From positions 272,011-336,010 of the forward strand of contig CAVUTD010000024.1 of assembly GCA_963744345.1 (NCBI GenBank): a DNA stretch of 64,000 nucleotides. Reading direction: 5' to 3'. This stretch comes from DASTFP01 sp963744345. GTDB taxonomy: Bacteria > Verrucomicrobiota > Verrucomicrobiia > Chthoniobacterales > Terrimicrobiaceae. Made by a program: the position numbers and the translations under genes. The notes beneath the pieces were generated by a model. It worked only from the letters and a program-made list of their open reading frames with translations, did not search any database and was not told where the DNA came from. Shown here piece by piece: positions 1 through 9,890 of the stretch; the stretch's first letter is position 1; the number at the start of each line of letters is the position of its first letter.

Positions 1-451
1 AGATCCCTACTGGACTGCCGCTGAGTCGATCGCGCACTTGGCCCGCATTTTCCAAAGCCTCCCAACTTACCTCGAGAAGCAATCGGTGTTGCGGGTCCAT
101 TCGTTCCGCTTCTCGTGGCGCGATTTCAAAGAACTGCGCATCAAATCCATCGTACTCCCGGACAAAACCCCCATAGGAAGTGCACATCCTGCCGGGGACA
201 TCCGGGTCGGGATCATAAAACGCCTTGGCGTCCCAACGATCGGGCGGCACTTTCCCGATGGCATCAACCCCCGATCGCAGCATATGCCAGAATTGCTCCG
301 GATCATCCGCACCGGGAAAGCGGCACCCCACCCCGATCACCGCAACCGGTTCCGTTCGCGCATGCTCAGCGGCTTCGAGCCGAGCCTGTAAGCCCTCCAT
401 GGCGAGAAGCGCGCGTTTTACGGAGGACAACTGATCCTCACGCGTAATCAT
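1..451 (-). CDS. Type I polyketide synthase, N-terminus (partial, runs off left edge)
   Basis: Reading the minus strand from the ATG at 451 gives an open frame to the window edge (150 codons). Residues about 5-32 form a charged, heptad-like helix (SVKRALLAMEGLQARLEAAE), as in N-terminal docking domains of multi-protein PKSs. The ketosynthase then begins with EPVAVIGVGCRFPGA, followed by GFVREYDGFDAQFFEIAPRE and MDPQHRLLLEVSWEALE, all hallmark KS motifs. The active-site Cys lies outside the window. The gene is divergent from the FAAL-PKS gene at 1800. Its N-terminus resembles those of the PKS genes at 9891 and 15616, so it probably receives a chain from an upstream PKS protein. No strong ribosome site precedes the ATG. 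Confidence 0.9.
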   Translation of the reverse strand, partial: MITREDQLSSVKRALLAMEGLQARLEAAEHARTEPVAVIGVGCRFPGADDPEQFWHMLRSGVDAIGKVPPDRWDAKAFYDPDPDVPGRMCTSYGGFVREYDGFDAQFFEIAPREAERMDPQHRLLLEVSWEALENAGQVRDRLSGSPVGI

Positions 452-1799
452 TGCTGAGAACACACACACAACTTGCTTTCATGTCACGCGAAACCGCCCA
501 TTGATGTCCCTACGTCGACTTGATCGTCGTGCACTCTTTGTCCATCCCTTCCATTCGCCTCGTGAGAGCTAAGATGCACGCCGAAAAAAACCGGCCATGA
601 TCATTAAACCCAGGACGCTTTCGCGCCGGCAGCCGTTGCGCTCATACAACACGAGCTAGCTGCCACCGGTCACGTACCTGAAGCCGGATATCACGCTTAA
701 GCCTTGGGGCGAGAAATACCCTTAGCGATCGTCTACTTGATTGCGATTACGCAATAGCGTACACGGCATGCAATTTCAGAAGCTAAGTCCGCTGCCAAAC
801 TGGGCAAGCTGCCGCCCCTCACGGTGCAAGCACCGTGCTTTGAGTTCCCCTTCGTTAAGGCTGTTCAAGTGCGTTTAACAGGAGTGGGCCCACCCGTGAG
901 ACATCCTATGGAAATTCTCAATCGCACGTCTCGGCATTTTAACGCGACCCTGCGCGGCGGCGCTCGCGACTCGCGCGTCGTTAGCCGAAATCAACTGGAC
1001 TCTGGTGCTAAGCACGGGACAACGCCCAGTTCTGACTTCAGCGGCAGCTTGGCGCTACGACTTCGCGCACACTAACACTGCCCGATAACCCTAGGCAGAT
1101 CTTGCGCGGTTTGAACTTTGAATTTGGGCCAGTCACATTTCCATATAATAACACTGTCTCGAATCATCGGCGTAAGCGCCGAAACTTGAACCAGCGTTGA
1201 AACTGCACGGTGGTTTTTCTCCAAATACAAATAATACGCTCTTAGTTTTTCCTGTATCCAAGAGAGCAGTTAGCCTTCGTATTTGAACTGGCTTGCAAAA
1301 TCAAAGGTAAAGTGACGAGTGCGCCGTAGCGCGAGATACCCGGCTTGAAATAGCGGTAGCGCGGTCTACAAGCCGCTGCGGGGGGATTCTGCAAGGACAT
1401 TTGTGTATCGATCCCCCGATTGTCTTTGTCTGCCTCCTCGCTTGATCAGGTTGGTCAAGGCTCGCAGGGAGTCTCAATGAACACGATGAAAACGCTCGGC
1501 CCGACTCAGGAAGCAGGTTCTTGCGGTTCTTAGCTATCGCAGCGGCCCCGCGCCAGGCATCAACCCGAGAATACAGATAGCTGAGCGATAGGAGCAGGAA
1601 CTACCTGGCGCCATCTTATTGTTGCAATTGCGCGCTGCAAGTTTGTGTTTTTTGGCCGATGATGACACCGACAGAAAAAGATCGACGCACGGTAAGTTTT
1701 CTGGTGTCCTGCACCCTTTCGGTATGAAGTGCCAGCGATGACTAACGCTGACGTAAAGCATTGTAGCGAACTCTGAGTTTCAATCTGGGCAAGCGGCTT
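452..1799. promoter_or_regulatory. Divergent intergenic region of the PKS cluster
   Basis: This 1.35 kb gap lies between two divergently transcribed PKS genes and must hold their promoters. I see no convincing protein-coding frame. A perfect TATAAT hexamer is at 1144-1149 (plus orientation) in an A/T-rich patch, but the best upstream hexamer (TTGAAT) is 20 bp away, which is too far for a standard sigma-70 promoter. No tRNA, riboswitch or long inverted repeat is apparent. The unusual length could fit regulator binding, but no operator can be assigned. Confidence 0.3.
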
Positions 1800-4700
1800 G
1801 TGAAGAGAGGAGATCTGGTAAGCCTGTCGCGGGGGAATGGCGACTCGCCGGTAGAGGCGAGCGAAAACCTTGTCGGCCTATTGCATTTTCGAGCGAAGTA
1901 CCAAGGGGGTCGAGTCGCTTACATTCTGCTCGAATCTGGAGAGAGCGAGAGTGACAGCATCACGTACGCTCAGCTTGCGCAACGGGCGCATGCCGTTGCC
2001 GCGCACTTGCAAGAGATTGGCGCTCCAGGTATGCGCGCTCTGCTACTGTTCCCCTCGGGCCTTCATTTTATGCCCGTGTTCTTTGGCTGTCTTTGCGCGG
2101 GAGTTGTCGCGGTGCCATGTTATCCACCCAAACGCAACCGCATCGACTCCCGTCTCGATGTGATCGCGGCCGATGCAGGGGCAACCGTCGTGCTGACCAC
2201 GTCACAGATCGTCTCCGAGATCGACAGCCGCCTGAGCCACAGTCCGGAACTGGCGGCGCTCCAGTGGGTAGCGACTGACACTCTCGGCGAGGAGGGCGCG
2301 AGCCGTTATCGTGAGCCGCTCCTTTGCTCAGAAACGCTCGCATTGCTTCAATACACCTCCGGCTCCACCGCGAGTCCCAAGGGAGTGATGCTAAGCCACG
2401 GGAACCTCCTGTATAACCTTGACGACCTCGACCGCGGTTGGGAGCACACACCGGAAAGCGTGATGGTTACGTGGTTGCCGATCTTCCACGACATGGGACT
2501 AATCTATGGAGCGCTGCTCCCGCTCTTTAAGGGCTTTCCATGTGTAATGATGCCGCCGGCAGCGTTCCTCCAGCGCCCACTTAGATGGTTGCGGGCGATT
2601 TCGCGTTATCGAGGCACACACAGCGCGGCTCCGAACTTTGCCTATGACTTATGCGTAAGCACGACGACTGCCGAGCAACGCGCGGCCCTGGATCTAAGCT
2701 CTTGGAAGATGACACTTAATGCAGCTGAGCCCATTCGGCTGGAAACTGTTGAGCGTTTTGCTGAGGCATTCGCCGAGTGCGGATTTAAAGCCAGCGCTAT
2801 GTGCGCTGGTTACGGGCTTGCTGAGGGGACGCTTAAGATCACAGCCGTCCCGATTGCCGATCGCAGAGTGACATGTTGGGTCGATGGTGCGGCGCTGGGG
2901 CGCCACCGCGTGGTTTCGGCTGTACCCGGCAGCCCCGGTGCGCAGGCCGTGATAAGCTGCGGGCGCAGCCAGGTCGACACCAAGGTTGTCATTGTCGACT
3001 CTGAGCGTCTGGTTAAATGTCCACCCGACACCGTCGGCGAGATCTGGGCGTCAGGACAATCCATCGCGAAAGGCTATTGGAATCGCCCACTTGAGACGGA
3101 GGAGACCTTTCACGCGCGGCTGGCGGATACTGGCGAAGGGCCGTTCCTGCGCACCGGCGACCTCGGTTTTATCAAGGATGGAGAATGCTACATCATCGGA
3201 AGACTCAAGGACATGATCATCATCCGGGGACAGAATTTTTATCCGCAGGACATCGAGCTCACCGTTGAGAAGAGTCACCCGGCGCTCCGCCCGAGCTGCA
3301 CCGCAGCCTTTGGCGTCGACGTCGATGACCGAGAGGTCCTCGCGATCGCTCAGGAGGTGGAGCGCACGTTTTTACGAAAGCTTAATGTTAACGAGGTCGC
3401 CGCCGCAATCCGGGAGGCAGTCTTGGAAAAGTACGAACTGGAGCCTTGGGCGATCGTGCTCCTGCGAACCGGCAGCATCCCAAAAACGTCGAGCGGCAAA
3501 ATTCAGCGGCGCGCATGCAAAGCGCGGTTTTTAGAGGGAACTCTGGAGGTTGCCGGCGAGTGGCACAGGCCGAAATCGGTCCCTGAAGAGCGGTTTCGGA
3601 ACGGCACGCCTCCCTCGCCTGAGGAGATTCGCAAGTGGCTGACGAAGCAGCTCTCGCAACGAATCCGCGTGCCAGTCAACGCTTTTGACGAAAGCGTGAC
3701 CTTCTCACAGCTGGGTCTCGACTCGCTCGGGGTCGTTGAGATCACCAGTGCTCTGGAGGAATGGCTCGGCCGCACTTTGTCGCCAACGCTGCTCTACGAC
3801 TATGCCAACATCGACGCGCTCTCTGTGCACTTGGCCTCTGAAAAGGCTCCCATCCTGTCGAGCATCAACGGATCGGACCTCGACGACGGCGATACGATTG
3901 CGATCGTCGGCATGGGCTGCCGGTTTCCAGGAGCACGAAATCCGGGCGAGTTCTGGGAGCTACTGCGCAGAGGCGGTAATGGGGTCGGCACGATCGAATT
4001 TCCGCGGTATGCAACCGTCGGAGGAGACGTCACTTCTTTGAGGCTTACTGGAGGCTTTCTCAGCCAAGTCGACCGCTTCGATGCTCAGTTCTTCGGCATT
4101 GCTCCGCGGGAGGCTGGCAAAATGGACCCACAGCAGCGCCTTCTGCTCGAAGTCGCCTGGGAAGCGCTGGAGTGTGCCGGGATCCCACCAAACAGCCTTG
4201 CAGGAAGTGAAACCGGTGTCTTCATCGGCATCAGTACCAGCGATTACGAGCGGCTTCAGGATGGCAATGAGTCCGCGCTCGATCCGTATTCCGGCACCGG
4301 CAATGCATTCAGCATCGCCGCAAATCGACTCTCGTACTTTCTCGATTTGCGCGGCCCAAGCTGGGCGGTGGACACGGCCTGCTCCTCATCCCTGGTGGCG
4401 GTGCATCAAGCCTGTAGCAGCCTCCGGGGCGGGGAATGTGATCTGGCGCTGGCGGGCGGCGTAAACCTCATCCTATCACCCGATCTCACCATTACGTTTT
4501 CACGTGCCGGAATGCTCTCTCCTACTGGGTGTTGCCGGGCTTTTGACGCTTCGGCGGATGGGTTCGTGCGGTCGGAGGGCTGTGGAATCGTTGCCCTTAA
4601 GAGGCTCAAAGATGCACTGGCTGCAAAGGATCCGATCCTCGCGGTGATTCGCGGCTGCGCCGTCAACCACGACGGACGCAGTAATGGCTTGACTGCACCC

Positions 4701-7700
4701 AGCGGGAACGCCCAGCGCACGCTGCTGCGCCGCGCGATGAAGGCGGCGAACCTCGGCCGGGCGGCGGAGCTCTCGTATGTGGAGGCGCACGGCACTGGGA
4801 CAGCACTTGGGGATCCGGTCGAGCTCGAGGCACTGAATACGGTCTTCTCTGAAGGCTCTCATTCCGGCGAGCGATGCTGGATCGGCTCAGTCAAAACGAA
4901 CCTTGGGCACCTGGAAGCCGCCGCTGGGATCGCTGGGCTGATCAAGGTGGTGCTGGCGTTGCAACACCGTGAAATCCCGCCGCACCTCCACTTTGTGCGT
5001 ATGAATCCATATGCCTCGGTGGACGGCAGTAGACTGACGATTCCGACAGCGCTCGTGCCATGGTCGCCAGGAGGAAAACCTGAGCGAACTCGCCGGGCAG
5101 GAGTAAGTTCCTTCGGCTTTGGGGGGACAAACGCGCATGCCATTCTCGAGGAGGCGCCGCCATGCGGCGCAGCTGAAAACGCCAATAAGCAACCACAAAG
5201 AACTTGGCAATTGCTGGCGCTCTCCGCTCGGAGCCCGGGCGCACTCAACGCACTGACAAGAGAGTACGCCCGCCTGCTCGGAACTGATGCGCCTGATGGA
5301 GCTCGGGATCAGGGCTGGCCTCTGGCTGGTTTATGCGCCAGCGCAAATTCTGGGCGCTCGCACCTTCCTTGGCGGTGTGCATGGGTCAGCGATTCCACTG
5401 CTGAGTTGCACCGGCAGTTGCAAGCCTCCGCCAGCGAGATTGGCGAGAGATCTGACCTCGAGAGCCGAGTTTCGCCCTTTGCGAGGCGAAAGGAGAAAGA
5501 TCTCGGCCATGGTGGCAGCAGCTTACGCATTGCTTTTGTTTTTGGCGGACAGGGAGCTCTCCAAGGCGGCGCAGAGCCGCCGGGGCGAGAGCTTTTCCTT
5601 TACGAGCCAGTTTTTCGCCGTGCTTTAGAGAACTGTTCGGAAGCGTTGCGGCCGCACTTGGAGGTATCAGTTTTGGATCTGCTTTATCCAGGTGAGAACA
5701 CGGCTGCAGAGGTTGCCCAGTTGCTGCACCAAAGTGCCGCCCATGCCCAGCCCGCCCTTTTCGCCCTTCAATATGCTTTGGCTGAGCTCTGGAAAAGCTG
5801 GGGCGTTGAGCCCGCTCTGGTGCTGGGTCACAGTTTGGGAGAGTATGCTGCGGCCTGCGTCGCGGGATTGTTCGATTTAGAAGACGCCCTTAGGCTTGTC
5901 GCTGTCCGTGGTCGACTTCTGGAAGATCTCTTGCCGACTCTCGAGCAACGCGGAGCCATGGCGGCGGTTTTTGGCAGTCGAGAGGAAGTCGAGTCCTCGC
6001 TGGCTGTTCACGGTCTGGGACAGGAGGAACTGACTCTCGCGGCAGTGAATGGTCCGAGCAATGTGGTGTTGTCGGGCCGGCGTGAGGCCCTTGAGGAGTT
6101 TTGCGTGGAACTCGCCGAGCGCGGCGTGCGCACCCATCCTCTCGAGGTCACACACGCATTTCACTCCGCGTTGGTGGAACCCATGCTCAAGCCTCTGGAG
6201 GCTGCGGCAGCGACGGTGCGCTTTAAAATTCCGCAGGCAGGCATAATCTCCAATCTCTTTGGGCGCCTGGCCTCCAAAGAGGAGCTCTCAGATCCGCAGT
6301 ACTGGCGCCGCCACCTTCGGGAACCGGTCGAGTTCTTCGCCGGGATGCGGACACTAGCTCAACAAGGCATTGATGCCATTGTGGAAGTCGGTCCCAAGCC
6401 GGTCCTGCTGGGTCTTGGCAGGGCCTGCTTGGTGAAGAGAGGGGAGGCTGAGCAGCCACGCCTTTGGCTGCCAAGCCTGCGACCGGGCCGCAGCGCTTGT
6501 CAGCAGATGCTCGAAAGCCTCGCGCAGATCTATAAGGCCGGAGCATTTGTGCGCTGGGAAGGTCTCGAGCAACGCGACCCGGGGTTTTCATGGCGTTCGC
6601 GGCTCTGTCCAAGCCTGCCGACCTATCCGTTCGAGCGTCAGAGCCACTGGTTTGCGCCTCTGAAGTCTCAGCCATTGAATAAACCTCCGGAGACAGCGGA
6701 TGCGCGCATTTACCGCATCTCCTGGGAGTCGAAAGCGAGTCGCGCACGCGCGAGAGCCGCGGCGATTGAGAGTGCTGAGGACCATTGGCTCATCGTGCTG
6801 GCCGGCGATGACCAGCGCGAGCCCGAGACGAGCCGGACCATGCTTTTTGCTGAACAGTTAGCCAGAAATCTAGAAGCGGAAGGGCTCGGTCGGGGCTGCC
6901 AAGTGGTTCGTATGAAGAAGTTGCTAGACGGCCACGACTCTTTAAAGCAGACGCCGCGGTGCAATGTTGTTGTGTTATGTGACCCATTCTTCGAACAGGC
7001 AAACCCCATTAGCGAAGGCGCGTGGACCCCGCGTTACACCGATTCCCTCTGCGAACAGCTGCTCAAGTTTGTCCAATTGCTTCTGCCCGCGACGCCTACC
7101 GGCTCTTCCCCTGCCTCACGACTCTGGATCGTCACGCGAGGCGCAGTCACGATCGAGGATGGACCGGAGACGGGACATCCAGAGCAACACCCCTTCCTCC
7201 TGCGCGGGCTCGTTCAGGCGCCACTCTGGGGATTGGGCAAAGTCGTTGCGCTTGAGGCGCCTCAGCTCCGCACTACGCTGGTGGACCTGCCCACCTCGCC
7301 GACCAGCATCAGTCTCGAAACAGATGCGCTCATCGCTGAGTTTCGCGAGAACGATGGCGAAGAACAAATTGCTCTTCGGATCTTCGCCGAGAAGAGTGAA
7401 AGCAACGGCAGAGTCGACGGTATCGAGCGGTTCGTATCCAGGCTTAGCCCGCAGCCGCTCTCAGTCACCGATCCCGCGCCGCAGAACCCGCAAACGCTTT
7501 CGTTGGCCGCCGACGGCGCTTATCTCATCACCGGTGGCCTTGGAGCTTTAGGGCTCGCCTGCGCCAGATTCCTCGTGGAGGAGGGCGCCCGTCATCTAGT
7601 GCTTAATTCCCGGCGTGGCGTTTACACTGCCGAACAGGAGCGCGTTTTGGAACAGCTGGCGGCAAGCGGCGCGCGCGTCGAGATTTTGGAGGCCGACGTT

Positions 7701-8852
7701 GCTGACGCGGCCATCTTCGAGGCAGCCTTACACCGCTCGCTCTCGGCGCTGGCACACCCCTCCTTAACGCCCATATCCCTTCGCGGAATCCTTCATGCCG
7801 CAGGAGTTTCCGGCGGCTCAGCTCCTTTGACCAGCACAAGCTCTGCTGCGCTTGCCGAAGTGCTGCGGGCCAAGGTGGCAGGTGCTTGGGCGATGCACCA
7901 GTTAAGCCTAAGGATGACCGACGTACAGACCTTCGTCTGCTTTTCTTCCATTGCTTCAGTTTGGGGTGCAAAGGGGCAGGGACCCTACGCAGCAGCCAAC
8001 GCCTTTCTCGACGCGCTTGCTCGCTTTCGCCATAGCTTGGGCCTTCCTGCCTTAAGCATCAACTGGGGTCCGTGGACGCCGACGTGGAGCGCTGCTGCGA
8101 ATGACCAAGACGCAACCCACTCCACCGGAATGGTCACGGCGGAAGTCTCCGAGAAGCTCTCTCGTAGCGGCATTGACACATTGAGCCCTACCTTGGCGTT
8201 GCAGGCGCTCAGGCTGCTTTTGCCGCGCCAATCGCCGGACCTCAACCGCTTCGCACAATACGCGATCGCCTCGGTTCGCTGGCCTCGCTTCTGTGAACTT
8301 TTCGAACTCCAGACGCCGCGGCCGTTTTTCGAATACGTGCGACCAAGAGCGCGGGTCGATGCCCCTGGCGTAGCGGTTCAACCACCCAATGCGAATGCAG
8401 TGTCCTTGTTACGGAACGCTGGGAGCGGAACCCCTCTGCTCGATACGTTGCGCGCTACAGTTCCCAGCGAGCGTCTACAGCTTCTCACGCAGAAAGTTCA
8501 GCGAGAGGTCGCTGCCATCCTCGGCTTCTCTGAGTCCACGGCTGTCTCCCCTCAAATCGGTTTCTTCGAGCTAGGGATGGACTCATTAATGGCGCTGGAG
8601 CTGAAAGACCGGCTCGAAAAGGATCTCGGCCTCCCTCTTAAACCCACGCTGGCTTTTGATTGGCCGTGTGTCCAAAAACTGACCGCGCACTTGCTCGACC
8701 TGGCGGTCAGTTCACCGGCATCCTCTCGCGGGATGCCGCCTCGCCGGCCGCGCGATTCCATCGCCGCAGCGTCGGAGTGCGATGATTCTTCTAACGAAGT
8801 TGAAGCGCTCCTCGCCTCCAAGCTTTCGCGACTGGAGGATTTGGTTGAGTGA
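1800..8852 (+). CDS. FAAL-ACP-KS-AT-KR-ACP type I polyketide synthase (loading plus first module)
   Basis: 2350 aa. Domains in order: a fatty-acyl-AMP ligase at about 25-590 (YTSGSTASPKGVMLSH near 183, YGLAEGTLKI near 337, TGDLGF and GRLKDMIIIRGQNFYPQD near 455-480, SGKIQRR near 563); ACP1 with LGLDSL near 641; KS from IAIVGMGCRFPGA near 700, with Cys861 in DTACSSS and both catalytic His motifs (EAHGTGT, NLGHLEA); AT with GHSLGEYAA near 1342 and THAFHS near 1450, the malonyl-CoA signature; KR from about 1905 with GGLGALG and an intact Ser/Tyr/Asn set (FSSIAS, YAAAN); ACP2 with LGMDSL near 2258. The KR has no LDD motif and a Trp in SVWG, the pattern of A-type (L-hydroxyl) ketoreductases. By family knowledge the FAAL adenylates a free fatty acid and loads ACP1, and module 1 adds and reduces one malonate unit. 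The GTG at 1800 is the only usual start after an in-frame stop. The C-terminal tail (EVEALLASKLSRLEDL) looks like a docking peptide. Confidence 0.95.
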   Translation: MKRGDLVSLSRGNGDSPVEASENLVGLLHFRAKYQGGRVAYILLESGESESDSITYAQLAQRAHAVAAHLQEIGAPGMRALLLFPSGLHFMPVFFGCLCAGVVAVPCYPPKRNRIDSRLDVIAADAGATVVLTTSQIVSEIDSRLSHSPELAALQWVATDTLGEEGASRYREPLLCSETLALLQYTSGSTASPKGVMLSHGNLLYNLDDLDRGWEHTPESVMVTWLPIFHDMGLIYGALLPLFKGFPCVMMPPAAFLQRPLRWLRAISRYRGTHSAAPNFAYDLCVSTTTAEQRAALDLSSWKMTLNAAEPIRLETVERFAEAFAECGFKASAMCAGYGLAEGTLKITAVPIADRRVTCWVDGAALGRHRVVSAVPGSPGAQAVISCGRSQVDTKVVIVDSERLVKCPPDTVGEIWASGQSIAKGYWNRPLETEETFHARLADTGEGPFLRTGDLGFIKDGECYIIGRLKDMIIIRGQNFYPQDIELTVEKSHPALRPSCTAAFGVDVDDREVLAIAQEVERTFLRKLNVNEVAAAIREAVLEKYELEPWAIVLLRTGSIPKTSSGKIQRRACKARFLEGTLEVAGEWHRPKSVPEERFRNGTPPSPEEIRKWLTKQLSQRIRVPVNAFDESVTFSQLGLDSLGVVEITSALEEWLGRTLSPTLLYDYANIDALSVHLASEKAPILSSINGSDLDDGDTIAIVGMGCRFPGARNPGEFWELLRRGGNGVGTIEFPRYATVGGDVTSLRLTGGFLSQVDRFDAQFFGIAPREAGKMDPQQRLLLEVAWEALECAGIPPNSLAGSETGVFIGISTSDYERLQDGNESALDPYSGTGNAFSIAANRLSYFLDLRGPSWAVDTACSSSLVAVHQACSSLRGGECDLALAGGVNLILSPDLTITFSRAGMLSPTGCCRAFDASADGFVRSEGCGIVALKRLKDALAAKDPILAVIRGCAVNHDGRSNGLTAPSGNAQRTLLRRAMKAANLGRAAELSYVEAHGTGTALGDPVELEALNTVFSEGSHSGERCWIGSVKTNLGHLEAAAGIAGLIKVVLALQHREIPPHLHFVRMNPYASVDGSRLTIPTALVPWSPGGKPERTRRAGVSSFGFGGTNAHAILEEAPPCGAAENANKQPQRTWQLLALSARSPGALNALTREYARLLGTDAPDGARDQGWPLAGLCASANSGRSHLPWRCAWVSDSTAELHRQLQASASEIGERSDLESRVSPFARRKEKDLGHGGSSLRIAFVFGGQGALQGGAEPPGRELFLYEPVFRRALENCSEALRPHLEVSVLDLLYPGENTAAEVAQLLHQSAAHAQPALFALQYALAELWKSWGVEPALVLGHSLGEYAAACVAGLFDLEDALRLVAVRGRLLEDLLPTLEQRGAMAAVFGSREEVESSLAVHGLGQEELTLAAVNGPSNVVLSGRREALEEFCVELAERGVRTHPLEVTHAFHSALVEPMLKPLEAAAATVRFKIPQAGIISNLFGRLASKEELSDPQYWRRHLREPVEFFAGMRTLAQQGIDAIVEVGPKPVLLGLGRACLVKRGEAEQPRLWLPSLRPGRSACQQMLESLAQIYKAGAFVRWEGLEQRDPGFSWRSRLCPSLPTYPFERQSHWFAPLKSQPLNKPPETADARIYRISWESKASRARARAAAIESAEDHWLIVLAGDDQREPETSRTMLFAEQLARNLEAEGLGRGCQVVRMKKLLDGHDSLKQTPRCNVVVLCDPFFEQANPISEGAWTPRYTDSLCEQLLKFVQLLLPATPTGSSPASRLWIVTRGAVTIEDGPETGHPEQHPFLLRGLVQAPLWGLGKVVALEAPQLRTTLVDLPTSPTSISLETDALIAEFRENDGEEQIALRIFAEKSESNGRVDGIERFVSRLSPQPLSVTDPAPQNPQTLSLAADGAYLITGGLGALGLACARFLVEEGARHLVLNSRRGVYTAEQERVLEQLAASGARVEILEADVADAAIFEAALHRSLSALAHPSLTPISLRGILHAAGVSGGSAPLTSTSSAALAEVLRAKVAGAWAMHQLSLRMTDVQTFVCFSSIASVWGAKGQGPYAAANAFLDALARFRHSLGLPALSINWGPWTPTWSAAANDQDATHSTGMVTAEVSEKLSRSGIDTLSPTLALQALRLLLPRQSPDLNRFAQYAIASVRWPRFCELFELQTPRPFFEYVRPRARVDAPGVAVQPPNANAVSLLRNAGSGTPLLDTLRATVPSERLQLLTQKVQREVAAILGFSESTAVSPQIGFFELGMDSLMALELKDRLEKDLGLPLKPTLAFDWPCVQKLTAHLLDLAVSSPASSRGMPPRRPRDSIAAASECDDSSNEVEALLASKLSRLEDLVE

Positions 8853-8874
8853 TGGCAGTTGCAGAATTTCGAGG

Positions 8875-9855
8875 ATGATTCAAACGAATCTCATCATGAT
8901 CGAGGGCATCTGGGGCTCTGGAAAATCAGCCACGGCTCAGCAGCTTTGCCGACATCTCGAGGAACAAGGCCAGGACGCCTCCTGGATCTTTGAGCAGCAG
9001 GACCCGCACCCAATTCGCGGTGATTCGAAAGCAGAACATGCGCCAGAGCAAGGCTTCGACGGAGCAGTAACCCGCATCCTCGAACAGGCGCTCCTGAATT
9101 GGCAAAGCCTGGCCGATTCGCTGGTTGGAACTCAGCGAATAATGATTCTCGAAAGCGTTTTGTTCCCGACAACGGCCGGGATTCAACTGCTGGCAGCCGT
9201 CTCCGACGAGGACGTGGCGAGTTTCGTCCTGCGCATCGAGCGCGTCATTGATAAGCTTGCGCCCGTGCTGATTTACTTCCGCCAGGACGACGTGCACCTT
9301 GCCTTGCGCAAGGTGAGCGCTATTCGCGGACCCCTCTTCGCTGGACTCTTGCTCTCGCAACTCAGCGAAACGTCCTTTGGACGCAACCCTCAAATCCAGA
9401 GCTATGAAGGTGTGATCGGCGCCGCCGAAAAATTGCGACAGCTCACCGATCGGCTCTTCGAGCGGCTGCGGATGCGCAAGCTCGCCATCGAGAATGGCAC
9501 CGGCGCCTGGAAGCGATATTATCGTGAGATCACCGACTTTCTTTCTCTGCCGCCAATCAACGCTCCGTTTGCCCCGCCAACCAACGCAAACAAGCTCACC
9601 GGTGAGTATCGGCCTGACGGATCGGACCAGGAGTTCACGATTGCCTTGGACGGACGCGGGTTATTTGTCCGCGGCGAAATGCAGATGCGGTTGATTGCCA
9701 AATCGGAGACCACTTTTGATATCGAGGGCGTTCCGGTCGCTCTCGAATTCGAAACCGACGGGCAAGGCATCGCACGCGCCATCGAATTCTCAGGCGCGTT
9801 CCCGGATTTTCCGCAGGTCTGGAGACGCTCAGACGGTTCGGCTCACGCTCACTAA
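8875..9855 (+). CDS. P-loop NTPase / kinase-like protein within the PKS operon
   Basis: About 326 aa from the ATG at 8875, which has GAGG immediately upstream; the frame is open further upstream into the preceding PKS gene. The N-terminus has a Walker A loop (GIWGSGKSAT), and the first part resembles nucleotide-kinase-type P-loop proteins. The last 80 residues (LTGEYRPDGSDQEFTI onward) read like a small beta-barrel/DUF3471-like tail. It lies 22 bp after the FAAL-PKS gene and 35 bp before the next PKS gene, so it is probably cotranscribed. A phosphotransfer, tailoring, self-protection or regulatory role is possible, but nothing in the sequence identifies a substrate. I do not recognise a named family for the whole protein. 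Confidence 0.82.
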   Translation: MIQTNLIMIEGIWGSGKSATAQQLCRHLEEQGQDASWIFEQQDPHPIRGDSKAEHAPEQGFDGAVTRILEQALLNWQSLADSLVGTQRIMILESVLFPTTAGIQLLAAVSDEDVASFVLRIERVIDKLAPVLIYFRQDDVHLALRKVSAIRGPLFAGLLLSQLSETSFGRNPQIQSYEGVIGAAEKLRQLTDRLFERLRMRKLAIENGTGAWKRYYREITDFLSLPPINAPFAPPTNANKLTGEYRPDGSDQEFTIALDGRGLFVRGEMQMRLIAKSETTFDIEGVPVALEFETDGQGIARAIEFSGAFPDFPQVWRRSDGSAHAH

Positions 9856-9890
9856 ACTCCCTTGCGAAACGTGTTCCAATCTTCCTGAAC

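Noticed and set aside
1534..1761. 75-codon minus-strand frame in the PKS intergenic region
   Set aside because: No family-like motifs, no ribosome site and unlike codon use; probably chance.
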